A stretch of DNA of 64,000 nucleotides from DATARH01 sp035550515 (GTDB lineage Bacteria; Pseudomonadota; Alphaproteobacteria; ATCC43930; CGMCC-115725). Location of the stretch: positions 30,934 to 94,933 of the forward strand of contig DASZOZ010000027.1 of the NCBI GenBank assembly GCA_035550515.1, written 5' to 3'. The notes beneath the pieces were generated by a model. It saw only the letters and a list, made by a program, of their open reading frames with translations. It was not told where the DNA came from and searched no databases. The first letter of the stretch is position 1; the number at the start of each line of letters is the position of its first letter. Below are positions 54,299 to 61,846 of the stretch, piece after piece. Both the position numbers and the translations under genes were made by a program.

Positions 54299-55896
54299 AC
54301 TTTCGCAGGGGGGGAACGGCGCGGTCGCTGGGGACGATCGCCGGTGCGGCTTTGCTGCTTGGCGGCTGCACGCAGGGACCGAATTTCTTCTCGCCGGCGC
54401 CGCCGGAAGAGAAAGCCTATACCGGACCGAACGATCCGGTGCCGCCGTCTGACGATCCCGGCGTCAAGTCGCGCGCGGCGCAGCGGGTGGCGGTCGGCGC
54501 CAAGGTCCGCGACGACTGGTGGGCGCTGTTTCATTCGGCGCCGCTCGACCAGGTGATGCGCCAGGCGATCGCCGACAGCCCGACGATCGCGCAAGCCACC
54601 GCGACATTGGCGCAGGCGCGCGAGCAGATCATCGCCACCGCCGGCGGTCTGCTGCCGCAAGTCGATCTCGCCGCCAGCGTCGGGCGCCAGCAGTTCAACG
54701 CGGCGCCAAGCGGCGTCGACCGCGTCCCGGTGCCGGTCAACGTCTACTCGGTCGGGCCGTCGGTGAGCTACGCGCTTGATGTTTTCGGCAGCATCAAGCG
54801 GCAGGTCGAGGCGCAGGCGGCACTGGCCGATGTCAGCGACTACCAGCTGGCCGCCGCCTATCTCTCGCTCAGCGGCAACATCACCAACCAGGCGATCACC
54901 ATCGCCGGGTTGCGGGCGCAGATCAAAACGGTCGACGCGATCATCGCCGACGACCAGAAGAACCTCGACCTCGTCAAGACCGCGCAGGCCGGCGGCACGG
55001 CAACCATGGTCGATGTGACCACCGCACAGACCCAGCTCGCCAACGACCGGGCGCTGCTGCCGCCGCTGCGCCAGCAGCTGAGCGTCGCGCGCGACGCGCT
55101 GACCGTCTACGCCGGCAGGGTTCCGGCCGACTGGTCGGCGCCGGATTTCGAGTTGACCTCCCTCACGCTGCCCTCGGTGGTGCCGGTCAGCCTGCCCTCC
55201 GCGCTGGTCCGCCAGCGCCCCGACATCCTCGCGGCCGAGGCGCAGCTGCATGCCGCCGCGGCACAGCTCGGCGTCGCCACCGCCAACCTCTATCCCAATT
55301 TCACACTCACCGCGAATGTGACACAGGGTGCGACGCAGATCGGCAAGTTCTTCTCCGGCATGTACACCGGGTACGACATCGCCGCGAGCATGGCGGCGCC
55401 GATCTTCCACGGTGGCACCTTGAGCGCCGAACAGCGCGCCGCGAGAGATGCGCTCAACGCATCCTGGGCGGCGTATCGCGGCACCGTGATCAGCGCCTTC
55501 GGGCAGGTTGCCGACCAGCTCCAGGCGCTGGTCCATGACGACGAGGCGGTGAAGGCGCAACAGGCCGCCGTCGCGGTTGCCGACCAGGCGCTGCGGCTCG
55601 CCCGGCTCAGCTATGAGGCGGGCAACTCGACCTTCCTCCAACTGCTCGACCCGCAGCGCCAGCGCGAGCAGGCCCAGCTCGGACTGGTGCGGGCGCAGAC
55701 GCAGCGCCTGATCGACACCGCCCAGCTGCTCGTCGCGCTCGGCAGCGGCTGGTGGAACACCCCGCCCGCGGTACCGGGGCCGGAACCCGACCCGCATGCG
55801 CTGGTTCCCGGCTCGCCGACCTCGTCGCCGGCGCTGCCGGAGACCCAGGCACCGGACGAAGCCCCCTTCTGGACCCGCTGGTTCGGCGGGGCGTGA
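54295..55896 (+). CDS. NodT/OprM-family outer-membrane efflux lipoprotein
   Basis: 533 residues with GTG start. Lipobox AALLLGGCTQGPNF (Cys at about 23) makes it a lipoprotein. Two TolC-type repeats: DDWWALFHSAPLDQVMRQAIADSPTIAQATATLAQAREQI and RQRPDILAAEAQLHAAAAQLGVATANLYPNFTL; AGNSTFLQLLDPQRQREQAQLGLVRAQTQRL near the C-terminus. It forms the outer-membrane channel for the HlyD protein. The expected inner-membrane pump (MFS or ABC) is missing between the two. Confidence 0.95.
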   Translation: MNFRRGGTARSLGTIAGAALLLGGCTQGPNFFSPAPPEEKAYTGPNDPVPPSDDPGVKSRAAQRVAVGAKVRDDWWALFHSAPLDQVMRQAIADSPTIAQATATLAQAREQIIATAGGLLPQVDLAASVGRQQFNAAPSGVDRVPVPVNVYSVGPSVSYALDVFGSIKRQVEAQAALADVSDYQLAAAYLSLSGNITNQAITIAGLRAQIKTVDAIIADDQKNLDLVKTAQAGGTATMVDVTTAQTQLANDRALLPPLRQQLSVARDALTVYAGRVPADWSAPDFELTSLTLPSVVPVSLPSALVRQRPDILAAEAQLHAAAAQLGVATANLYPNFTLTANVTQGATQIGKFFSGMYTGYDIAASMAAPIFHGGTLSAEQRAARDALNASWAAYRGTVISAFGQVADQLQALVHDDEAVKAQQAAVAVADQALRLARLSYEAGNSTFLQLLDPQRQREQAQLGLVRAQTQRLIDTAQLLVALGSGWWNTPPAVPGPEPDPHALVPGSPTSSPALPETQAPDEAPFWTRWFGGA

Positions 55897-55911
55897 TTCA
55901 TCCGACGACAC

Positions 55912-55934
55912 ATCGGGTTCGCGCTAAACCCGAT
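55912..55934. promoter_or_regulatory. inverted repeat before tupB
   Basis: Arms ATCGGGTT and AACCCGAT (8 of 8) around a 7-base loop, between the nodT stop and the tupB GTG. It is small for a terminator without T-run, and may be an operator or attenuator. It does not resemble the ModE-like sites. Confidence 0.45.
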
Positions 55935-55939
55935 ACGCC

Positions 55940-56611
55940 GTGACCGATTTTGCAACCCTGGCAGACGCCTTCGCGAGCCGAGAACTCTGGCAGATCATTG
56001 CCTTGTCGCTTTCGGTCAGCCTGTCCGCAACCGCCGCCGCGGCGATTGTGGGCTTGCCGCTGGGCGCGGCGCTGGCGATCGGCCGCTTCCCGGGGAAGCG
56101 GGCCATCGTCGTCACCGCCAATGCCTTGCTGGGGCTGCCCCCAGTGGTCGTAGGGCTCGGGCTGTACCTGCTGCTGTCGCATTCGGGGCCGCTCGGCAAC
56201 CTCGGGCTGCTGTTTACGCCGGAGGCGATGATCGTCGCCCAGGCCGTGCTGGCGCTTCCCATCATCACCGCCCTGGCGCACCGCGCCGCCGAAGAATCCT
56301 GGGCCGCGTTTGGCGACGCCTTGATGGACCTCGGCGCCAGCCGGGTCCGCGCCGTGCCGGCGCTGATCGCGATGGCGCAGGCGGCGATGCTGACCGCGGC
56401 GCTGGCCGGCTTCGGGCGCACGGTGTCCGAGGTCGGGGCGATCATTATCGTCGGCGGCAACATCGCCGGCTATACCCGCACCATGACGACGGCGATCGTG
56501 CTCGAAACGATGAAGGGCAATTTGCCGCTGGCGCTCGGTCTGGGCTTGGTGCTGATCGGACTGACGGTGATGATCTGCGCCAGCGCCTTTGTTCTGGCGC
56601 GAACACCGTAA
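55940..56611 (+). CDS. tupB: tungstate/molybdate ABC transporter permease
   Basis: 223 residues, GTG start. Five membrane helices: about 20-42, 55-80, 95-120, 145-165 and 190-215. VVTANALLGLPPVVVGLGLYLLLSHSGPLG and the permease loop EESWAAFGDALMDLGASRVRAV (EAA-type ATPase contact) are TupB-like. Forms an importer for tungstate (or molybdate) with TupA, which follows 10 bp downstream. The ATPase TupC is not next to them in the window. Confidence 0.9.
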   Translation: MTDFATLADAFASRELWQIIALSLSVSLSATAAAAIVGLPLGAALAIGRFPGKRAIVVTANALLGLPPVVVGLGLYLLLSHSGPLGNLGLLFTPEAMIVAQAVLALPIITALAHRAAEESWAAFGDALMDLGASRVRAVPALIAMAQAAMLTAALAGFGRTVSEVGAIIIVGGNIAGYTRTMTTAIVLETMKGNLPLALGLGLVLIGLTVMICASAFVLARTP

Positions 56612-56621
56612 GGGGACGCAC

Positions 56622-57455
56622 ATGCCGCGCATATTGTTGCTTTGTCTGGCCGTCTTGCTGGGCGTCGCCTCCCCGGTGCGCGGTGCCGAGGCGCCGGGTC
56701 AGACGACGATCGTGCTGGCCTCGACCACCTCGGTCGACAATTCCGGGCTGTTGGGGGCGATCCTGCCCGAATTCACCAAGGCAACCGGCATCACGGTCCG
56801 CGTCGTGGCGCTCGGCACCGGCCAGGCGCTCGATACCGCGCGGCGCGGCGACGCCGATCTCGTCTTGGTGCACGATCCCGAGGCCGAGCAGAAATTCATC
56901 GATGACGGCAATGGGGTCAACCGCCGGCAGATCGCCTGGAACGACTTCATCCTCGTCGGGCCGAAGGATGATCCGGCGCATATCGCCGGCGGGCATGACG
57001 CCAAGCAAGCCCTTACCGCCATCGCCCATGCCGAAGCGCCGTTCGTCTCGCGCGGCGACAAAAGCGGCACCAACGCGCTGGAGCTGCGGCTGTGGAAGGC
57101 GGCCGGGATCGACCCGACACCGGGCGCCGGCAAATGGTATCGCGACATCGGCGGCGGGATGGGGGCGGCGCTGAATGCCGCGGCCGGCATGCCGGCCTAT
57201 ACGTTGTCCGACCGCGGCACCTGGATCAGCTTCAAGAACAAGGCGCCGCTCAAGATCGTCATCGAGGGTGATCCGGCGCTGCTCAACCGCTATGACGTGA
57301 TCGAGCTGAACCCGCAAAAACACCCCAACGCCAAGCTCGCACCGGCGCATTGGCTGGCGACCTGGCTGAGCACGGCGCCGGGGCAGGAAGCCATCGGCGC
57401 TTACCGGCTCGGCGGTGAAACGCTGTTCCATCCCTCCGCCGCCGCCCCGAAATAG
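56622..57455 (+). CDS. tupA: tungstate-binding periplasmic protein
   Basis: 277 residues. Signal peptide (ILLLCLAVLLGVASPVRGAE), then the TupA motif TIVLASTTSVDNSGLLGAILPEFTKATGITVRVVALGTGQALDTARRGDADLVLVHDPEAEQKFIDDGNGVNRRQIAWNDFILVGPKDDP. The TTS motif is the oxyanion-binding segment. High-affinity WO4/MoO4 capture for the TupB permease. AAGGGG precedes the ATG. Supplies the metal for molybdo/tungsto-enzymes such as the CoxL-type protein. Confidence 0.93.
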   Translation: MPRILLLCLAVLLGVASPVRGAEAPGQTTIVLASTTSVDNSGLLGAILPEFTKATGITVRVVALGTGQALDTARRGDADLVLVHDPEAEQKFIDDGNGVNRRQIAWNDFILVGPKDDPAHIAGGHDAKQALTAIAHAEAPFVSRGDKSGTNALELRLWKAAGIDPTPGAGKWYRDIGGGMGAALNAAAGMPAYTLSDRGTWISFKNKAPLKIVIEGDPALLNRYDVIELNPQKHPNAKLAPAHWLATWLSTAPGQEAIGAYRLGGETLFHPSAAAPK

Positions 57456-57489
57456 CTATCCTGCACGGCGGACGCCCGGACGCAAAACC

Positions 57490-57523
57490 GGCGGCTCGGA
57501 CATCGAGTCCGGGCCGCCGGAGT
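57490..57523. repeat. G/C-rich imperfect hairpin after tupA
   Basis: CCGGCGGCTCGGAC and GTCCGGGCCGCCGG pair with one bulge around a short loop, about 35 bp after the tupA stop. No T-run follows, so it may be an RNA-stabilising hairpin rather than a terminator. Confidence 0.5.
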
Positions 57524-57575
57524 TGAGCGGATGAGTTTCTTTATCGCTCCGGGCGTGAATGCCCGGTGTCAACCG

Positions 57576-57737
57576 CTACCAACCGCGGTGCCAGTAGTGG
57601 TGATGGTGGTGCCAGGGACCCCAATAGTGCGAGCAGCGAACGCCCCACGGCGTGCCCCAGCAGGCCGCCTGCGCCGGTACCGCCGTCGCCGCCCCCAACA
57701 GCATGACCGCGGCCAAGGCACCCAAAAGCGTTTTCAT
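57576..57737 (-). CDS. 53-residue secreted His/Trp-rich protein
   Basis: Small gene, likely missed by length filters. Signal peptide MKTLLGALAAVMLLGAATAVPAQA; mature part of about 29 residues: ACWGTPWGVRCSHYWGPWHHHHHYWHRGW, with five consecutive His, six Trp and two Cys. AGGGTGA precedes the ATG at a normal distance. The composition suggests metal binding in the periplasm. Similar to the protein at 21174. Convergent with tupA and on the same strand as the MaoC-like gene; unrelated by sequence to either. Confidence 0.7.
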   Translation of the reverse strand: MKTLLGALAAVMLLGAATAVPAQAACWGTPWGVRCSHYWGPWHHHHHYWHRGW

Positions 57738-57814
57738 GACGTCACCCTTTTTTCGTTGCCAAAGCGGTTACTGCCCTGGATAACGCACCGAAGGCGTTTC
57801 ATGTTCCCGAAAAA

Positions 57815-57833
57815 TCTATCTACGTCAGATAGA
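57815..57833. promoter_or_regulatory. short perfect inverted repeat
   Basis: TCTATCT, five bases, AGATAGA: 7-bp arms, 24 bp beyond the stop of the MaoC-like gene and about 80 bp upstream of the 57737 start. AT-rich for this genome; could be an operator for the 53-residue gene or a transcription-end structure. Confidence 0.4.
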
Positions 57834-57856
57834 AGGTGACGCCGCCCCGGTCGCGT

Positions 57857-58657
57857 CTAGGCCGCGGCAAGCTGGCGCGGGCGGTAGATCGAGACATGCT
57901 CGACCCGAGCGATGGGCCGCTTGTCGTCGGCCAGCACCAGCGCGTCGATGTCGACGAAGAGATGCCCCTTATGCTCGTAATTGCCGGTGATCCGGGCCCG
58001 CGCGCCGAGCGCCTCGCCGACCCGCGCCGCGGCGAAATGCCGGATCTTGCTGCCGACATGCATCCACGGACCAAAGGTGACATTGCGCGTCAGCACGAAG
58101 TTGCACATCCGCAGCACCACGACCGGATGGACGAGCCCTTCCCGCGCATAGAGCGGTGAGGTCTCGCGGACGTTGCCGAGATACTCCGCGGCGAGTTCGG
58201 GGGTGACGGGCACCGGCTCCATGCCGAGCCAGGCGCCGACCGGCAGCGACTTGTCGTCGGCCGCCGGCCGGCTCCGTCGCTCGGCGACCTTGTCGAACTC
58301 GTCGAGCGACGGCGGCGCGAGCGGCGCCGGCAGCGCCGCCGAGCCGGTCGCGCACAGGACGCCGCGGCTTTCGAGCGCGATGTCGAGCACGCCGTCGCGC
58401 TCGGCCGCGGTCACGGTGACGCGGTCGCCGTCATACACCGGCTTAGAGAAGCGGCATTCGGCGGTGCCGTGCTCCAGCCAGGCGCGGCCCCAGCGTTCGA
58501 CCGGCTGGTGGCTCATATAGGCGTAGACATCAACGCCCGGCACCAGGCCGCCGCCAAAGCCGAATTTCCGCGCGACCGCGTCGTCGTGGATCTTGTTTTC
58601 CGAGACCTTGGCGGTGTTGAAGGCCTCGACATGGTACGGGGCGAGCGCGGCGGCCAT
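57857..58657 (-). CDS. MaoC-like hot-dog dehydratase, two-domain
   Basis: 266 residues, two hot-dog modules. N-terminal AFNTAKVSENKIHDDAVARKFGFGGGLVPGVDVYAYMSHQPVERWG with hydratase-type Asp/His residues, and FSKPVYDGDRVTVTA; C-terminal YAREGLVHPVVVLRMCNFVLTRNVTFGPWMHVGSKIRHFAAARVGEALGARARITG. Hydration or dehydration of an acyl-CoA, or an unknown thioester, by family. Start at 58657. Only 8 bp separate it from the upstream dehydrogenase gene on the same strand, so the two form an operon. Confidence 0.85.
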   Translation of the reverse strand: MAAALAPYHVEAFNTAKVSENKIHDDAVARKFGFGGGLVPGVDVYAYMSHQPVERWGRAWLEHGTAECRFSKPVYDGDRVTVTAAERDGVLDIALESRGVLCATGSAALPAPLAPPSLDEFDKVAERRSRPAADDKSLPVGAWLGMEPVPVTPELAAEYLGNVRETSPLYAREGLVHPVVVLRMCNFVLTRNVTFGPWMHVGSKIRHFAAARVGEALGARARITGNYEHKGHLFVDIDALVLADDKRPIARVEHVSIYRPRQLAAA

Positions 58658-58665
58658 GGCTGTCC

Positions 58666-59598
58666 TCACTTGCTCTTGTCGGCGATGATCGCGTTGATCT
58701 TGTTGATGTCCTCGTGCGGCTGCTCGATTCCCGAACGCTCGACCTGGAGCAGCATGCCGACGCGGCTGTCGCGCTGGCTCCAGCCGCGGGTCATCGCCTC
58801 GGTGAGCTCTTCGAGCGCGAGGTTGGCGAGGCGCATCGGCACGCCGACCTCCTTGCCGAGCCCGACCGCCAGCGACACGTCCTTGTGCAACAGGCGCAGG
58901 GCAAAATCCGCCGGGTCGTACTGGCCGGCGAGGAACTTGCCCAGGCGGTCGAAGGTCCGCGGCCGCCCGGTCGCCCCCTGCCGCACCGCCTGCCACAGGT
59001 CGAGCGGCGGCACGCCCGCCTTGATCCCCATGGTAAAGACCTCGGCCAAGGCGACGTTCATCACCGCGCTGGTGCAGTTGTGGACGAGCTTGGCGATGGT
59101 CCCGGCGCCGCTGGGGCCGATATAGGCGGCCTGGTCGCCCATCGCGCCGAGCACCGCGGCGTAGCGGTTGAATTGCTGCTCGTCGCCGCCGACCCAGATC
59201 GCCATCTTGCCCGAGGCCGCGCCGGACGGGCCGCCGCTGACCGGCGAATCGAGAAAATAGATGTTTTTCTCGGCGAACAACGCATTGAGCTTGCGCACCA
59301 CCGAGACCGAATTGGTCGACATGTCGAAGAACGCGGTGTCGGGCTTCATGCCCTCGATGAGGCCGTTCGGTCCGATCGCCACCGCCTCGACATCGGCCGG
59401 CACCGGCAGCGAGGTGAACACCACCTCGCTCTGCTCGCCGACCGCTTTCGGGCTGTCGGCCCAGATCGCGCCGTTCGCCAGATACGGCTCGGCCGCCGCC
59501 CGGCGCAGGTCATGGACAACGAGCTGGTGCCCGGCCTTCTGCAGGTTGGCCGCCATGCCCTTGCCCATCATGCCGAGCCCGATAAAACCGACCTTCAT
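58666..59598 (-). CDS. 3-hydroxyisobutyrate dehydrogenase-like NAD(P) oxidoreductase
   Basis: 310 residues. Rossmann motif MKVGFIGLGMMGKGMAANLQKAGHQLVVHD at the N-terminus, LDSPVSGGPSGAASGKMAIWVGG near 118-140, then the catalytic helix GTIAKLVHNCTSAVMNVALAEVFTMGIKAGV (Lys near 172). Oxidises a beta-hydroxyacid such as 3-hydroxyisobutyrate or tartronate semialdehyde. AGGAGGGG precedes the ATG. Operon with the MaoC-like gene downstream. Confidence 0.93.
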   Translation of the reverse strand: MKVGFIGLGMMGKGMAANLQKAGHQLVVHDLRRAAAEPYLANGAIWADSPKAVGEQSEVVFTSLPVPADVEAVAIGPNGLIEGMKPDTAFFDMSTNSVSVVRKLNALFAEKNIYFLDSPVSGGPSGAASGKMAIWVGGDEQQFNRYAAVLGAMGDQAAYIGPSGAGTIAKLVHNCTSAVMNVALAEVFTMGIKAGVPPLDLWQAVRQGATGRPRTFDRLGKFLAGQYDPADFALRLLHKDVSLAVGLGKEVGVPMRLANLALEELTEAMTRGWSQRDSRVGMLLQVERSGIEQPHEDINKINAIIADKSK

Positions 59599-59678
59599 GT
59601 TCCCCTCCTGATTACGCGTCGTTGCGGCCGAGGATAGACTACGCGCAGCAATCCTCTGCCGCCGTCTTGGCTCTCCGG

Positions 59679-60260
59679 CTAATCCCGGTGCCGGAGTTGG
59701 TTGTTGACCCGGTGGTCGCCGGCGAGCCAGCGGGCGAGTTCGCTGTGCGCGTCGGCGCGGCGCAGCGCGTCGATCTCGGCGACATCCGGCGGATCGCAGG
59801 TGAATTCGAGGATCATGCCGTCGGGTGAGGTCGTGTAGATCGACTTGCAATAGCCGTGGTCGGTCTCGCGAAACGTCTCGCCCGCCGCGGTAAGCCGCGC
59901 TTTCAGCTCGTCATAGGTCCGGTCACTGGCCTTGAGCGCGATGTGGTAGTGGCTGCCGACCTTGGGTGGCGATTTCGCCTGGGTCAGCGCGTACATCTCG
60001 GGGTCGGCGAACTGGAAGAAGGCAAGCGCGCCGCCGTCCTTCAGCCCGAAGAACGTGTGGCAGAAATCGACCTCGCGGCCGAGATCGGCGCGATAGGTCC
60101 GCTCGCACCAGGTCGCGACCAGCGGAATGCCGAGCAAGTCCTCGAGAAACCGCCGGTTCGCCTCGTGGTCTTTGACGACATAGGCGTTGTGGTGCAGGCG
60201 GAGCGGCAATTCGTCGAGCAGCTTGGCTTCGGTGCGGGGCCGTGGTTCGAGCGTGTCCAT
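59679..60260 (-). CDS. VOC-family (extradiol-dioxygenase-like) protein
   Basis: 193 residues, one VOC pair: LPLRLHHNAYVVKDHEANRRFLEDLLGIPLVATWCERTYRADLG and VGSHYHIALKASDRTYDELKARLTAAGE, ending SIYTTSPDGMILEFTCDPPD. Potential metal ligands are His near 24, His near 110 and Glu near 161 (LEFT), the usual glyoxalase/dioxygenase positions. GGGAGG precedes the ATG. Divergent from the LLM gene at 60344, so both may share a control region. Confidence 0.9.
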   Translation of the reverse strand: MDTLEPRPRTEAKLLDELPLRLHHNAYVVKDHEANRRFLEDLLGIPLVATWCERTYRADLGREVDFCHTFFGLKDGGALAFFQFADPEMYALTQAKSPPKVGSHYHIALKASDRTYDELKARLTAAGETFRETDHGYCKSIYTTSPDGMILEFTCDPPDVAEIDALRRADAHSELARWLAGDHRVNNQLRHRD

Positions 60261-60343
60261 CGAGTCCTCCCTGGCAGGGGTGCTCCCTTACGCTAGGATC
60301 GAGCATATTTCCCGCCCCGCTCCGCCGCAAGGAACGCCGACGC

Positions 60344-61330
60344 ATGACCCTGCCGCTCGAAACCAGCCTCAGGATCGGCATCCAGACGATCCATCGCCGC
60401 ACCGAGCCGGCCACCGAGCCATGGCGACCGACGGTCGACGCGTTGGCGACGCTGGTCGAGCTGGTCGACGATTGCGGTTACGACTCGTTGTGGGTCGGCG
60501 ACCACCTGGCGTTTGCGGTGTCGATCCTCGACCCGCTGCTGCAACTGGCGCAGGCGGCGGTGGTCAGCCCGCGCCTGACGCTCGGCACCAATGTCTACCT
60601 GCTGCCGCTGCGCCATCCAGGCCCGGTCGCCAAGCAGGTCGCGACCCTCGACCACCTGTGCGAGGGGCGGCTCATCTTCGGCGTCGGCGTCGGCGGCGAG
60701 TTCCCTCAGGAATTCGCCGTCGCCGGCGTGCCGTTCAACGAACGCGGCGCGCGGCTGTCGGCGGCGATCCCGCTGCTGCGCCAATTGTGGAGCGGCGCGC
60801 CGGTCAGCTACGGCGGCAAGTATTTCGGCGCCTTCGACGACGTGGCGATGCAGCCGCCGGCGCGGCAGCCGGGCGGGCCGCCGATCTGGTGCGGCGGCCG
60901 CGCGGATGCCGCGCTCGCCCGCACCGGACGGCTGGCTGACGGGTGGATGTCGTATGTCGTGACGCCGGAGCAGTACCGGGCGGCCTTGGCGAAGATCGCG
61001 GCGGCCGGCGACGCCGCGGGCCGCGACTTGCGACGGTTCGGCACCGGGCATCTCCTTTTCGTCCGGCTCGATGCCACGTACGAGGCGGCGCTCGACGCAG
61101 CGGCCAAGTCGCTGAGCCAGCGTTACGCGATGGATTTCCGCCGCGCCGCCGAGCGTTACGCGGCGCTCGGCAATCCCGAGCAAGTCGCCGCGCGCATCCG
61201 CGATTTTTACCAGGCAGGCGTCCGCCATGTCGTGATCGACCTGGTGGGCCCCTACGAGGAACGACCGCACCAGATCGAGCGCTTCGCCCGCAACGTGCTG
61301 CCCCTGCTTGCCGATCTGCGCGGCGGGTAG
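60344..61330 (+). CDS. LLM-class flavin/F420-dependent oxidoreductase
   Basis: 328 residues. VELVDDCGYDSLWVGDHLAFAV, SPRLTLGTNVYLLPLRHPGPVAKQVATLDHLCEGRLIFGVGVGGEFPQEFAVAGVPFNERGARLSAAI and PPIWCGGRADAALARTGRLADGWMSYVVTPEQYRAAL are TIM-barrel luciferase-like motifs. AAGGA is 11 nt upstream. Third LLM oxidoreductase in the window (others at 3157 and 43771). Substrate unknown; divergent partner is the VOC protein. Confidence 0.92.
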   Translation: MTLPLETSLRIGIQTIHRRTEPATEPWRPTVDALATLVELVDDCGYDSLWVGDHLAFAVSILDPLLQLAQAAVVSPRLTLGTNVYLLPLRHPGPVAKQVATLDHLCEGRLIFGVGVGGEFPQEFAVAGVPFNERGARLSAAIPLLRQLWSGAPVSYGGKYFGAFDDVAMQPPARQPGGPPIWCGGRADAALARTGRLADGWMSYVVTPEQYRAALAKIAAAGDAAGRDLRRFGTGHLLFVRLDATYEAALDAAAKSLSQRYAMDFRRAAERYAALGNPEQVAARIRDFYQAGVRHVVIDLVGPYEERPHQIERFARNVLPLLADLRGG

Positions 61331-61346
61331 GCGCAGGCGATAGTCG

Positions 61347-61757
61347 TCAGGCTGTGTGCAGCAAGGCCGCGTTCGGACAACGCGTATCGCCGCCCTCCCA
61401 TTCGCCCGAACGCAGCCAATGAGCGCAGGCCGCGCGGTGCTCGCAGAGGACGCAAGTCCACTCGGCATCGCGCAGGACTGCCGGCGGTATGGCGATGAGG
61501 TCGGCTCCGGCGGCTTTGGCCATCGGCTCGAACTGTCGTCCGGCATCGACCGGCCCGTTCGCCAGCACGTCGAGCCGCGCGCGGTCGATGCCGATATCGG
61601 CGAGCGTCTCGTCCAGGCGGCCGAACGCGGCGACCCGGCGCAATTCCGCCAGCCAGTGGCGCCGCTCACGCCAGTAGCCGAAACGCTCGACCAGCCGGAC
61701 GAAGAGCGCCGTCAGCGGTTGCGATGGGGGGACGTACGCCGGAAGGACAGCAGACAT
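61347..61757 (-). CDS. DUF6455-type small protein with four Cys
   Basis: 136 residues. N-terminal FVRLVERFGYWRERRHWLAELRRVAAFGRLDETLADIGIDRARL is DUF1127-like in its Arg/Trp-rich helix, followed by the DUF6455 pattern CVLCEHRAACAHWLRSGEWEGGDTRCPNAALL with four Cys, a likely metal site. AGGTG precedes the ATG, and a perfect FNR/FixK box lies 60 bp upstream, suggesting low-oxygen induction. Function unknown. Confidence 0.75.
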   Translation of the reverse strand: MSAVLPAYVPPSQPLTALFVRLVERFGYWRERRHWLAELRRVAAFGRLDETLADIGIDRARLDVLANGPVDAGRQFEPMAKAAGADLIAIPPAVLRDAEWTCVLCEHRAACAHWLRSGEWEGGDTRCPNAALLHTA

Positions 61758-61816
61758 GACGCACCTGCAAAAGCAATCTCCAGCCGAGACGCTATCCGCA
61801 GGCGCGTGCCCTCTCC

Positions 61817-61830
61817 TTGATCTGGATCAA
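61817..61830 (-). promoter_or_regulatory. FNR/FixK-type box
   Basis: TTGAT-CTGG-ATCAA: a perfect 14-bp palindrome identical to the FNR/FixK/FnrL consensus. It is centred 66 bp upstream of the DUF6455 start codon on the minus strand, a normal activating position if the transcript begins about 25 bp upstream of the gene. It is 17 bp from the end of the CoA-transferase gene. Confidence 0.8.
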
Positions 61831-61846
61831 ATTACCGGCGGCGGCG

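Noticed and set aside
55912..55934. ModE box for tupB
   Set aside because: Arms ATCGGGTT/AACCCGAT are GC-rich, and neither spacing nor sequence matches the sites before the aldehyde dehydrogenases.
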